Assembly: GCA_016858145.1 (NCBI GenBank)
Contig: JAEHOE010000076.1
Span: 372,001-436,000 of the forward strand
Origin: Edaphochlamys debaryana
Taxonomy: Eukaryota; Chlorophyta; Chlorophyceae; Chlamydomonadales
DNA: 64,000 nt
Reading direction: 5' to 3'
Positions 27,467-39,315 of this stretch are shown in pieces. The notes under the pieces were generated by a model. The model was given only the letters and a program-made list of their open reading frames with translations. It did not search any database and was not told the origin of the DNA. Position numbers and translations under genes: made by a program. Numbering within the stretch: the first letter of the stretch is position 1; each line of letters starts with the position of its first letter.

Positions 27467-28150
27467 ACGAGTGCTTCAGAGCGCCGCTATAGGGGAAGGC
27501 TCCTTGAGCGCTGTTGTTTCTCAGGTTGAGTGATTCTGGAAGGGACGGTTGAGCGTGCTGGGCTTGTATGTATTGTTTAAGATGAGCGTACCGTCTTACT
27601 CTTCGCGCAGCAATTTTGGCACTGGGAGTTCGCTCGGTGGTGTGGCACCAACCCGCGAGTCGTTCCCCCGCCACCCCCCTGTTCCCTGTTCCCCCAGTTG
27701 AGCCTCCGGCTCCCGGCTGCCCCCACAACACCTTCCTAGCCCAAGCCTGCTCGTGCATAATCCCCCAGCCCTCCGCGGCCTTCAGCACTTGCAGCCGACG
27801 CCGACGGACATGCGGCAGTGCCGGGACGTTGTCCGGGCCCGCAGATTCAGGGCTCAAGGGCCCTGGCGTTTCATATTGCCATGCGTGATCTGTAACGCAT
27901 GGTCTGGCCCCGGAGTGCGTCGAGGGCGTTGGAGTGCGTCGAGGGCTGGACGAAGATGGGCAACGCTCGCGGGACAACGAGCGCCCCTCAAGAAGGTGCA
28001 AGGGGTCGCTGCCACCACAGCAATTATACACAGGCTCAAGCGGCACTTACAAGAACACCCCGCGCTACGGGCGCAGAACTAGCGCTCAGTTTGAGGGAGA
28101 GCACCCCTTTCTGCTGCTTAGACGTGCTCCCTGCGCCCGTGGGCCCGCCG
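27467..28150. other. Divergent intergenic region
   Basis: Lies between the start of the minus-strand DUF1826 gene and the plus-strand hydrolase A. Both promoters should be here. An open frame continues upstream from hydrolase A to an ATG at 27899, so the true start of that gene could lie inside this region. Confidence 0.4.
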
Positions 28151-30491
28151 ATGTTGCTGCAACAACGGACACATGGAGCCGTAGGCATCAGCGGGCGCCA
28201 GGCGGGCACGGACTGGGTCTTGCGACCGGCAAATGCCTTGAGGACTTGCCATCGCCGCAGCGTGGTGGCGGGAGCTGGCTTCCTGATGTCCAACCGTGGC
28301 GCTCCTACTCCACAGCAGCGTACGGTTGATCTGGTCGCGGATATGAACGCTGAGGGGACGGAAATGTGGAGGCCGGCGCAAGCAGCTGTGCGCCACCTTC
28401 GCCGCGAGACTGTGGGCCTGGACAGCAACCTGGTGAGGCTTGGGCGTGTATTCAAGAGGGCGCTCGTCGTGTTTCCAGTTGCAACAGTTCCATCGATGCC
28501 CTGGCGCCCTCTTCGTGGTTTACTCGCCCCACCGTTAACCGGCAACCCCCGGTCGCCCCTCGTGGACGCTCCCCGCTTCCTCACAGGCCTTTGAGATAGT
28601 TCAGGGCAGTGACGTGCAGTGGAGCGGCGTGCAGGACTCCGCAGCAGCGCCGCCCACTGCCGTGCTGGTGCACGGCATCCTGGGGCACAAGACCAACCTT
28701 TCCTCCTTTGCGGAGCTCCTCGTACGGGTGAGGGCTCTAAGGGGCGCCGGGGCTCACAGCTCCTGGCTTTGAGAGGGGAGGGAGGCTGGGGTTGCTCCTG
28801 CCGCCACTATGCGGGCGTTGCCGCCGCAGCGTTGACCCCAACTGCCACCTGGTCACCCCTGCATGTACAGCTTCACTCCCCACCCTCACCCCACGGCCCC
28901 GCCTCCGCCCCCGCCACCCCCACAGCGCAACCCGGACTGGCAGGTGGTTCTCGCCGACCTCCGCTGCCACGGCGAGTCGGCCTCCCTGCCCAGCCGCCCC
29001 CAGGGGCCGCACGGGGTCCAGGAGGCGGCGCACGACCTGCTCCAGCTGCTGCGGCAGCTGCGGCTCTTCCCGCGCGTGCTGATCGGGCACTCGTTCGGCG
29101 GCAAGGTGGTCATGTCCATGGTGCAGCAGTTCTCGGCGAAGCTGCCGAGGCCGGTGCAGGTGCGTGCAGGGCGGCAGGCAGAGGTGCCGAGGCGCTGTGT
29201 GGGCATCAGGCCTGGGCCTTGGCCTTGGGGCCGGGCAGGGCGCCCCGTCAACGGCCTGTGGGGAGAAGCTGAGGCTGGAGGATGCAAACACGAGGACCGC
29301 ACTTGCGTCACCACAGCCGGGCTCAGCACCTCCGCCCCTCCCTCCCCTGCTCGTGCCCCGCAGGTGTGGGTGCTGGACACGCTGCCGGGCCCCTTGGCGG
29401 GGCGGGCCGCGGGCGGGCGGGGCGGCGGCGGCCCCAACGACGACTCCCCCGAGCGCCTGATCGAGGTGCTGCGGGCTGTGCCCATGCCGGCGCCCAACAG
29501 GCAGACCGTCATCGACCACGTGCTCACCGCGGGTGCGCTCCGCAGCCGGGGGGAGGGGGGGAGGAGGAGGGGCAGCGGGGAGGGCCGGGGCAGCGGGCAC
29601 CGCACGCGCGCCCAGCTGCCGCCTGGCGTGCCTGTGCACCAGGGCTGTGCGCCCCCGCCCGGGCTGCTGAAGGGCTGGTTCCTTCACACATCACACCCGC
29701 TTGCCCCCCCCTGTCCCCCCGCCTCCCCTCCCCAGGCTTCTCCCTGCCCATCGCCCGCTGGGTGGCCACCAACCTGCGCCGCGCCCCCGACGCCCCCCCG
29801 CTGAGCTTCGACCAGGTGGGCGGCGGGCTGTACACCTACTACGAGGGAGGCGGTCCGCTGACGTGGACGTTCGACCTGGAGGGCATCGCCGAGATGTACA
29901 GGTGGGGGCGGGAGGGGGAACCGGGGGGAGGGGAGGAGGGGGTGCAAGGCGAGGGGCGGTTGGAGATGTGGAGAGGGGAAGGCATGGAGGGGGCCTGAAC
30001 GGCTGAGTTAATGCGGCCCGGTGCGGAGTGGGGAGCAGGAGGTGGGCCTGCATGACGCCTGCCCCCCCTACCTTGCCCCCCCCCCCAGGTCCTACGAGGC
30101 CTCCCAGCAGTGGGACCTGGTCACCCGGCCGCCGGAGGGGCTGTCCCTGGACTTCGTGCGGGTGAGGGGCCAGGGGCGGGGGGTGGGGGCTCGGGCGCAA
30201 CGCGTCGGAGAGTCGGCTGCGGCGCAGCAGGGGGATGGTCGAGGCCGGCGTGACTCCCTGCGCTCGTCTGACCGCAGCCCCCCCCTTCCCCAGGCCGAGC
30301 GCTCCGCCTACCACTGGGGCACCGACATCAACAAGATCCGCTCCGCGGGCCACGGCGTGTACCTGCTGCCGGCCAGCGGGCACTGGGTGGCGGCGGACAA
30401 CGCGGCGGGGCTGTACGACCTCATCGCGCCCTCGCTGCAGCTCGCGCCCTCGCCGCGGCGCCGCTTCCAGGAGGAGGCGTACGCGGCGTGA
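28151..30491 (+). CDS. Alpha/beta hydrolase A (tandem paralogue)
   Basis: Seven exons: 28151-28432, 28587-28727, 28926-29159, 29364-29532, 29736-29901, 30089-30161 and 30294-30491, ~420 residues. Oxyanion-hole motif VLVHGILGHKTN; WQVVLADLRCHGESA; nucleophile elbow GHSFGGKVVMSM; catalytic His in PASGHWV near the C-terminus. The layout resembles the plant ABHD11-like group of single-domain serine hydrolases; the substrate is unknown. The N-terminus (MLLQQRTHG..., Arg-rich) could be a transit peptide. The start is uncertain because in-frame ATGs also occur further upstream, at 27899 for example. The 3' neighbour 31897-34489 is a paralogue with the same exon plan. Confidence 0.85.
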
Positions 30492-31896
30492 GGGCAGCAG
30501 GGGCAGGGGGCGGGGAGGGGCGGTCGGGCAGGGTGGTGTACAGGAGTGGGCGGCGGTGTACGGGATGAGGAGAGGCAAGGTGCAGGTGGAGGCAAGGGGT
30601 TGCTCGCATGTTTCGGATTGGTCGGTCGGATCGGTCGAGTTGTCGTAAGGGTTTTGCGATTTGACGGCTCCTGGAGTCAGGAGCGGCTTTCGAAGAGTTT
30701 AATTCGTCGGGTGAAACAGTATGCTACCTACCACACCGCAGTTCGTGAAGCCGTGGCGGAGGAGGTGAGGACGCGCGTGAGGGTCCAAGGGCTCATGGAC
30801 AGGGGGGTCGTATTCTTCTTTGCGCGGCGCGGTGTGGCCCTGAGCGGCAGCGGCGTCTGAATGTGTGCTGTGGCGCTGCCGTGCAGTCCCTGCGCAGTCG
30901 TGTGCGTCGCATTGACGGTGGTGGCCGCTGGAATGGTGCTCGGGCCTGTGACGGAGATCATGGAGACAGAAGAAAGCTGTTGCAGGGGAGCGGGTTGTGG
31001 GATCCAGGGGTCCTTGGGCACCCGCGGTCATGATCACAGTCGTGGTGGGGGGGGGGCGTGTTGCCGCTTTTGAGGGGCTGTATGGGGCAGGGGGGTGGAG
31101 GGCAGTGCGCCCAGAGCCCACAGCCTGCGCCGCGGTGCCGGGGATTAGGCGCCGCGGGGTGGGGCTGTGGAGGCTGGGCCTTATGTTTGGCTGTCTGCCG
31201 CTGGAAGACTTGCTCATCGTATCATGTGGGGCTATTGTGGTGAGGAGCGCAGTACAATAAGCGCTGCTTGCGCCTGCGTGAGGACCGCTGACGCTGAAGA
31301 ATCAGTAGTACGGGGACAGCATTCGTCGGGAGGCTTGTGGACTCGAGTTGTCCTCACGTGAGTTACCAGTATGCGCAGGAACGGGGTTGTTGCATTGTGT
31401 TTGAGCCGGCGCAAACTGCTTGGCATAACACGGAACTACCGCAGCACAGGCAGGTTGCAACGCACTTGTAACGCAGACAGCAGGAAGATCTTTGGCCGTG
31501 GACCGTCGTGGACAGCAAGCAACCGCTGTGTTGGCTTCCGCCCCTGGCCGCAAGCCTTCCAAGCAACCGCTGTGTTGGCTACTTGGCTTCCGTGGTGGGG
31601 GCCACAGGTGCCTGTGCAAGGGGTCTGCCCAACCTCTAGACTGCTGAGCAGTGCTTTGTTGAGCGAGAGAGGTGCTGGGTAAAGGGGTTATTATAGACAA
31701 CGGGGCGTAGTGCCGCGGTGTTTGGCGTCGCATGATGTGCCAGAAAGGGGGTGGGTAAAGGGGTCCGAGCGGGGCCCGGCAGGGGCGATGCCGGATACCC
31801 TGCAGTACGGGCCTGCGCGGACATCCTCTGGCACCATTCGCACTCTGTTGCACACAGGGCCAAGACATCACACAGTGGGCACCTCCGCTGGCCACA
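30492..31896. other. Intergenic between the tandem hydrolases
   Basis: 1.4 kb of lower-GC sequence with no recognised domain. Contains a short direct repeat (CAAGCAACCGCTGTGTTGGC at ~31,518 and ~31,561). Probably 3' flank of hydrolase A and promoter of hydrolase B. Confidence 0.4.
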
Positions 31897-34489
31897 ATGC
31901 TTGGGTCCCGCGGACGAGTTGCGTTGCGCTCTCGGAGCTGTTACGAGCATGCGCAATTCTCGCTGGCTCCTGGCCGTGCCGTCAGCAGGCCGCGCTCCAT
32001 TCACTCGTCTTGCGCAGCGCCAGCAACCTCGATTCAGCCAGCGCCCTCGGCGACCTCGGCAGCCTCGGTGGCCTCATTTGACCTGGAGAATGAGTACCGG
32101 TATGAGTGCGACGCCCACTGGGAGCCACATCGGGCAACCGTTCCACTGAGCTTTCCTCCTCTGGTAAGCGATTGCGGCTGCGGCTGGTCGCCCTCGCCTT
32201 TCAGGAGCATGCGAGCATGCGTAACCCCGAAACTCGCTCGAGCGTTGCTCAGCAACCGGCTCCCCGACCGGCTCCCGAAAGAGAGCAACTTAGCTGGGGG
32301 GGAGGGGAGGGGAGGGGAGGGGAGGGGAGGGGAGGGGAGGGGAGGGGAGGGGATCATGAGGAGCTGTGCGGTGGTGGGAAGGCTTTTTGGGGGGGGGGGC
32401 TTTGCTGGCTCCCATTCTGTGCCTTTCCAGATCCCCAGGACTATGCGTCCTGCCTTGCCCTTGCCCCCTTGACCGGCGTTCCCTTGTGCCCCTCAACAGG
32501 CTCATGAGCTGCTGCAGGGAGCCGAGGTGTGCTGGAAGGGCTGGTCCCGCTCAATCTCAGCCCCGCCCACAGTCTGTTTGGTCCACGGGATCCTCGGAGG
32601 GCGCAACAACCTGCAGTCCCTGGCAGAGCTGATCGTGCGGGTAGGCCAAGACTGCAGGCTGGGACCGGACGCAAGTGCGGGTTAGGCATGATCCCGTGCG
32701 TTGGGGCTCTGGAGTCACGCAAACGGGCTCCCCCCCCCCGCTCAGCCCCACCCTTGCCTCCTCCCCACCGCTCTTGCAGCGGCACCCCGGGTGGCAGGTC
32801 CTGCTGGTGGACCTCCGCTGCCACGGCGAGTCGGCCTCCCTGCCCAGCCGCCCGCAGGGGCCGCACGGGGTCCAGGAGGCGGCGCACGACCTGCTCCAGC
32901 TGCTGCGGCAGCTGCGGCTCTTCCCGCGCGTGCTGATCGGGCACTCGTTCGGCGGCAAGGTGGTCATGTCCATGGTGCAGCAGTTCTCGGCGAAGCTGCC
33001 GAGGCCCGTGCAGGTGCGTGGGCCCTCCGCCATTCAAGCCGGCAGGGTGCAGTGAGGTGTGGGGTCTCGTGTCCCGTCGTGGCGACGGTATGAACGGCGG
33101 CCGCCGGATCATGTTGTTGAAAAGACCCTCTCACCGCGCTGCCCATCCCCGACTCTCAACCTCCCCAGGTATGGGCGCTGGACACGCTTCCAGGGCCCTT
33201 GGCGGGGCGCGCGGCCGTGCAGGCGGCGGGTGGCGCGCACGATCCGCACGACGACAGCCCCTCCCGCCTGATCGAGGTGCTGCGGGGCCTGCCCCTGCCG
33301 CTACCGGGGCGCCAGGCGGCGCTGGATGCAGTGCTGGGGGCGGGTGCGTGCGGGGGTGGGGAGGGTGGGAGAGGGGAGAGGACCAGGCGCAGCGAGTGGG
33401 CGATGCTCTTGCTCTGGGGCGCAGTGGAGCCCCCGTGGAAGGGTGTGGAGCGGGTGGGGGCCTCGTCGGGCTCGAGGCTTTCGCTGCAGGGCGCTGTGCA
33501 GTGCCGGGCACAATTCAGGTGGTAGGCGGCTGTCGCGAGGGCCCCGGACACGGGGCTCACACACTACAAAGCTTGAAGCCCTTTGCCGCTGCCGCTGCCG
33601 CTGCCCTTCCCCAACCCCCCCACCACCACCACCGCAGGTTTCTCCCTGCCCATCGCCCGCTGGGTGGCCACCAACCTGCGGCCCGTGCGGGGATCCCGGG
33701 GTGGCCCCGCCAGCCCGCTGACGTGGACGTTCGACCTGGAGGGCATTGCGGAGATGTACAGGTGGGGGCGGAAGAGCGCGGGCGGGGAGGGCGGTTCAAG
33801 GTGCCTGGACTGGGCGTGTGTATGGCGTGAAGCTGGTGAGGGCCAAGCAGGGCGCCGGCCTCCGGGCGGGCGGCTAAGACTACCTTGGGAGCGCCAAGGT
33901 CGTCCGCCTGAGGGCCTGCGCACCCCCTTCCTTGTCCCTTCCCCCCCCCCCGCAGGTCCTACGAGGCCAGCGGTATGTGGGATCTGCTGCACGCCCCCCC
34001 GCAGGGCCTGGAGCTGCACTTCGTGCGGGTGCGTGCGGGGGAGGAGGGGGGAGGGGGGCGCACTGGCAGCTGGTAGGAACAGGCAGGCACGGGGCAGCTG
34101 GTAGGAACAGGCAGGCACGGGGCCGGAGGCCGCCAGCGCGGCACGGACGCGTCAGCGCCTCTCAACCCCCCTTGCTCCTCCCCTCCTCTCAGGCCGAGCG
34201 CTCCGCCTACCAGTGGGGCGCTGATGCGGCCGCCATTCGCTCCGCGGGCCACGGCGTGCACCTGCTGCCGGCTGCGGGGCACTGGGTGCACAAGGACAAC
34301 CCCATCGGGTGAGGGTGGGCAGGGAGCCCCGGCCGCCCGCGCCAGCGCCGTTACCGCCGTTACCACTGCCCGCTCCGCTCCCTCTATTCCCTCATCCCCA
34401 CACTCGTCCATCCCCCCAGGCTGTACGACCTGATGGCCCCCTCGCTGCGCCAGGCGGCAGCGCCGGGGCGCAGCGGCGTGCCGGCGTGA
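31897..34489 (+). CDS. Alpha/beta hydrolase B (tandem paralogue)
   Basis: Eight exons: 31897-32163, 32500-32640, 32780-33013, 33169-33343, 33638-33761, 33956-34028, 34193-34308 and 34420-34489, 399 residues. Same motifs as hydrolase A: CLVHGILGGRNN, LLVDLRCHGES, GHSFGGKVVMSM, AAGHWV. The N-terminus MLGSRGRVALRSRSCYEHAQ is Arg/Ser-rich, so an organelle transit peptide is likely. Compared with A, the final exon is interrupted by one extra intron (34309-34419). Exon 3 is nearly identical to exon 3 of A although the other exons have diverged. The first intron carries a GGGGA-type simple repeat. Confidence 0.87.
32296..32353 (+). repeat. (GGGGA)n simple repeat in intron 1 of hydrolase B
   Basis: About 11 perfect repeats of GGGGA in a purine-only run. 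Could adopt G-rich secondary structures. Confidence 0.9.
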
Positions 34490-35460
34490 GGGCGCGCGGT
34501 GCCGCCGCGCGTAGGAAAGTCGGGGTCACCTTGGCGAGTGGGCCCGCTTGCCGCCAGGCCCGGAGAACGGGCCTGCATTCCACCGAGACTTACACAGACA
34601 CACTGTCCCTTGCGGGTGCAACCGAGGCGATAGCCTCAACCGATGTCTACAGAGGCGATGCAGCCTCCAACCGCAGCGGCCCCCAGCGCTGCAGGGTACA
34701 GCCCCCAGAGAGAGGGCTAAGCTTGTCTCACTCTGCTGTACAGGTTTGAATGCGTCTGTCTGTATGCGAGGAGGGGCCGAAATGGGCTGGAAGGGGCGGA
34801 CTGGAGGGGAGCAGCGGCTGTGTGCAGTAGAGGTAGGGGTGCGCGCATTGCGCAGCCTGCCACCGTTCACCTCCAGGACGCCGCAGCCACACAGCGGGTG
34901 GGGCGGTGGGCTGTTCCACGAAGCATCGGGTGTCGTGTGGTCGTATGCACCACGCTCTGGGGGCAGGGGCCATATCGGTGATACTGCCTCATGGGCCCGC
35001 ACGAAGGAACGGGGCTAAGTAATGTGATTTGTTGTGCCCGTCGAAGCGTTGTCGAGTACTAGGTGATCTCCATCAGGCGTTGGCAAAAGCTCGTAGGCCG
35101 GTTTCTTGTCGAGGCGTCCCGTGAGCGCCCCTCGAAGTGAGCTTGTTTCTTGGTGCCCTGGCTTGTTCAGCCGTTCACAAGGTCTTTGCGTTGAGTGTCG
35201 TATGGAAGGTCACTGGCTTATTGGAGGTTAAGCCGGTTCCTGCCGCGCAGGCAGGGGCAGCATGTGTGCGACGGCAGTTGGCTTGAACAGGCAGGGGCGC
35301 AGCGGGCTGGAGCCCTGCATTGGGGGCTCTGGAACGTGACGTGACACCTGACACCTGCTCGTTGTTGCGGACGCACGGGTAGGTTAAGGGACGTTGTAGT
35401 GCAAGGGACTCTCAATTCGTGGCATAACCCAGACGTGTATGACAGCAGGGTCAATGTAAC
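34490..35460. other. Intergenic spacer downstream of hydrolase B
   Basis: About 970 bp, lower GC. No domain-bearing ORF, RNA gene or array recognised. Its right part may belong to the LINE copy that follows, whose 5' limit I cannot fix. Confidence 0.4.
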
Positions 35461-36527
35461 GTGCAGCTAGCCGGGTCTGGTCCCCCAGCCCATAGCGACA
35501 AGATAAGCAAGAGCTGGGTGACGTGTGGCGGCACTGCAAGCATCTGCTCCCCTTGGTCGGACTTGGCCTGCCCAGAGGAGGAGGCATGGAAAGAACTCTT
35601 GGGATGCATAGGTTGGCGTGCCGGACAGACGCTTGTGCCAGCGGCTAGGCTGTCGGTGAGGCTTGCCACGGCCCTGCAGATGGAGCCCGCTTTTGAGTAT
35701 GTGAAAGGCAAGCATTTGAATTTTGTGGCAGAGGCGCTGAGTGGTGGGGTAGGGGACGAGTCAGACCTGTTGGACCTACAAGCCACCTTGCGCAGGCTGT
35801 GGGCCCTGCGCTGGGAGAACGTGTGGAAGGAAGCTTTCTGGCGCTTGGCGCTCAACGGCTTTACTGGCTTTTCGGCACATGAAGGAACGGCCACGTGCCC
35901 ATGTGAGATTGCGATGCACGGAGGGGACAGATTGCACCACTTTTGGTTGATGAGATGTGCGCGTGTCTAGGGGGCGAGCAGGGCATGCCATGGACCTGGC
36001 CACTTCGCCGTTTCAATCTTTGGCTGGCTCGACCAACGGAGAGAGTTGACCAGAGAGTGTGGGATGTGGTGTGTCTTGCAGCCACGACAGCCATGGAGAA
36101 GGGACGCCGATATCTATACGCGACAAGGGAGAATGGGAATCGCCTCGGGGTGCTGAACCGAGGACGTGTGTTGGTGTCAGCTGAGTTTTGGGGAGCGCTT
36201 CACTCTTTTGCGGCTCTCAGGCCACCAAGTGGCTGGGAGACAATACCGGCGGACCACCCTTTCCTGCGAGTCTCAGGTGGCAGATTGACTGTGCAGGAGC
36301 CCCCAGGCGTCCTGGCCTTGATTGACGATGATTAAAGGCACAGCGGAATTAGTGGAATAACACTGAGGGGGGCTCTATGGGCCCGGCCCTAGCAACGTGG
36401 TGTGACGACCGAAAGTCAGTCACGTTGCGTGGGTGTCGGTGTGCAGGTGGCACACCCAGTAGGTGGCGCTCTCGCTCAACCCCTCCCCTTCTTGAGGCGG
36501 TTCCTGCTGTAACCCTCGCATCCTTGG
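35461..36527 (+). mobile_element. LINE-like retrotransposon copy 3, longest, 5'-truncated and frameshifted
   Basis: The open frame 35461-35970 encodes a zf-RVT-like segment: EEEAWKELLGCIGW, LRRLWALRWENVW, WKEAFWRLALNGF, then CPCE...RLHHFW. This is the usual C-terminal extension of non-LTR reverse transcriptases. The reading then shifts frame near 35,955 and continues as VDEMCACLGG through RRYLYATRENGN to LALIDDD, stop at 36333-36335. The tail with TGTAA at 36508-36512 ends CATCCTTGG. The catalytic reverse-transcriptase core is missing, so the copy is dead. The exact 5' boundary is not visible. Confidence 0.8.
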
Positions 36528-37162
36528 TCGGGTCTCGGGTGCGAAGCCGAAAGGAAGCAGAGGCATGCCACATGCCTTGCACCCACACCAGATGATGCAC
36601 GGTGGAATGAGACTGGCGTGGTCGCTGCTCGCAACCGATGGTATGCAATGGTGTGACTTGCAGGACCGCAGGGAGGGGCAGGAGGGGAAGGACGGACGCA
36701 GGCTCCGTGCAGATGCGTGCAGCACATAAGCAGGAAAGCAATCAAGCAGTACCAGGGGCGATAGGCGCTATATTAGCGTGCAGCTGGATGCAGCTGAGCA
36801 TGGTTGAAGTGGAAGCACCGGGCATGGTGCTGCTGGAACTGGGACTTGAAGGTTGCGGGGCGGCGGGGGAGGGGGGGATTGCCGCACGCTCAAGCGCACT
36901 CCGGCAAATAGCCTTCCACGTGGTGCTACTCATGCTAGTTGCATTACAAGTTACAAGAGCCGGCTTCCTGGCGGGAAGCGCACAGCCAACCTGCTTCCTC
37001 TGTCGCTATCGCGCCCATCAAGCGTATCGAGGTCGCTGGTATTTTCCAACATCACAAATAGCTTAGCGAAGTGCCAAGCGAGGCTTGATCACAACCTGGC
37101 GAGCTAGGTGCCGGGCTGCATTTGGCGCGGCACACGGCGAGCGGCGCAGCGCCTTTACGGCA
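36528..37162. other. Intergenic, 5' flank of the CPSF6-like gene
   Basis: About 630 bp without recognised genes; presumably the promoter of the gene starting at 37163. Confidence 0.4.
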
Positions 37163-39065
37163 ATGGAGGGCGACTTTGACTTTGAAGATGGTCTAGACGG
37201 TAGGCTACTCATGCCATGAAGGGGTCGTGGAGATGCCTCCCGCAAAACAGGGGGCATGGCCGGGGCGTTTGGCCTCTTACCTTACGCCACGAGCCTCTGA
37301 AAGCCTCTTCAATCCTCTCTTAGCCCTCCCTTAGTAGCGCCCCTGCCTTCGTGCCCTCCTGCCCTCTCCGTCCCCGACCTGCGCTGCCCGCCCCACACGC
37401 CCCAGGCGGCCTCCCCGACCAGGGCGGCCTGCCGCACCTGCTGCAGCAGCAGGGCTCCCAGCAGCAGCCGGGGCCGGAGGACGGGGGGGACGGCTCGGGC
37501 TTCGGCTTCGGCGCGGACGACGGCATGGGCATGGGCGGCGGCATGGACGCTCCGCAGCAGCAGCAGCAGCAGCAGCAGCAACCGCGCGGCGGCCTCCACA
37601 TCTCCCTCCAGCAGCCCCCCCAGGAGCCCCAGCCGCTGCACCCGCAGTCCTCCCAGGAGCTCACGCCCCACCCCGAGGGCATGGCGCCAGACGCCCCACA
37701 CCCCATGCAGCAGCAGCAGCCGCACTTCGACCCCATGCAGTCGGACGCCCAGCAGCAGCCCGACCAGCACCAGCACCCGGGCGGAGGGGCCGGGGGCGCG
37801 CTGCCGGGTCCTCCGCAGCCCGCGGGCCCCAGCGCTGCCTCCCTGCGTGAGGCCCGCGAGGCGGGGGGCCAGGTGTACGTGTCCAACCTGTCCTGGTGGA
37901 CCACGGACGCCGAGGTGGAGGCGGTGGCGGCCTCGTTCGGGCCGCTGGCGGGGCTGCAGTTCCTGGAGGACCGGCCCACGGGTCGCTCCAAGGGGGTGGC
38001 GCTGCTGGCCTTTGAGAGCGCGGAGGCGGCGGCGCGGTGCAAGGAGGGGCTGCACGAGTGAGCCGGAGGGGGGGGGCGGAGGGGCAGGAGGGGGGTGGCA
38101 GACGGGGGGACGGGGCGAGCTGGGAAGGGGACGAAGAGGAGAATGCTGCGGCAGGGAGGGCCGTGGCGTGGGCATGAAGAGGGCAACCTTGTCGGGAAGC
38201 TTCGTGGCGCTCGTGCGTTTGTGTGCAGCCCCCAACCATCCCCCATCTCCCCCGCAGGCGCAAGGTGAACGGCAAGACCGTGGCCGTCACCTTCGCCAGC
38301 AGCGGGGCGGCCCTGCGGCTGCCCGGGGGGGCGCACGGGGGCGTGGGGGCGGGGCTGGGGGGTGGCAAGGTGCCGCCGAGGGCAGCGCACAGCCCCGCGC
38401 CGGGGCCCGTGGCGGCGGGGCCGGGTGCCGGCATGATGGGGGGCCCTGGGGGCATGGGCGGGGGGATGGGCGGGGGCATGGGGGGAGGAATGGGGGGGAT
38501 GGGGCCGGGCGGCATGGGCCCTGGTGGGATGGGAGGGGGCATGGAGGGAGGCATGGGTGGGGGCATGGGCCCAGGGATGGGCGGCGGCATGGGCGGGGGG
38601 CCGATGGGAGGCATGGGGCCGGGCGGTATGGGTGGCGGGATGGGCGGGATGGGTCCTGGCGGCATGGGCGGTGGGATGGGCCCAGGTGGCATGGACGGCG
38701 GTAGAGGCGGCCGCGGCGGCTTCATGGGCGGGAGAGGCGGCCGCGGCGGCCGTGGCGGCCGCGGAGGCCCTGGCTTTGGCGGTGGGCCTGGCGGGCCGAT
38801 GGGCGGGGGCCCCATGGGCCCCGGCGGGCCTGGCAACTTCCTTGGGGCCATGGCGGGCGGGCCCCTGGGCGCCATGATGGGGGCAATGATGGGAGGCCCC
38901 GGCGGGCCCATGGGCCCAGGCCAGATGGGCCCAGGCGGGCCAATGGGCGGCCCCATGGGCGGCATGGGAGGGCCCATGGGCGGTGGGCCCATGGGAGGCC
39001 CCGGCGGGCCCATGGGCGGTCCAGGGCCCATGGGCATGGGCGGCAACTTCATGGGAGGTGCGTAG
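37163..39065 (+). CDS. RRM protein resembling CPSF6 (cleavage factor Im large subunit)
   Basis: Exons 37163-37199, 37406-38057 and 38257 to 39065. The start MEGDFDFEDGLD splices in phase to a Gln/Pro-rich stretch. One RRM follows: QVYVSNLSWWTTDAEVE (RNP2 with the WWTTD signature of the CPSF6/7 RRM), FGPLAGLQFLEDRPTGRSKG, VALLAFESAEAAARC and KVNGKTVAVTFAS. The C-terminal ~230 residues are Gly/Met repeats with an RGG patch (GGRGGRGGRGGRGG). CPSF6-type proteins bind the CFIm25 subunit and help choose poly(A) sites; the assignment rests on the RRM only. The reading ends at TAG 39063-39065. Splicing GGAG|GTGCGT to an acceptor at 39307 would instead end Gly-Met-stop at 39315. Confidence 0.82.
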
Positions 39066-39315
39066 GGTGGGAGGGGGCTGGGGGCAAGGCGTAGGGTTTG
39101 GTGGAGTTCGTGGTTAAGGACGAAGCTTGACAGGGGGGGACGTGGGGGACGCCGGGGATGTGGGGGCTTCGGTGCTGATCTCGATCCAGGCCAGTGCTGG
39201 CTGGAGCCTGGCGGTGCGGTGCCAAGTGCCGGCCTGCCCCCCTGGGCGGCTCCTTGCATGTGACTGACCCTGCTGCTTGCCTGCCTCCTGTGCCTCCCTC
39301 CCCGCAGGTATGTGA

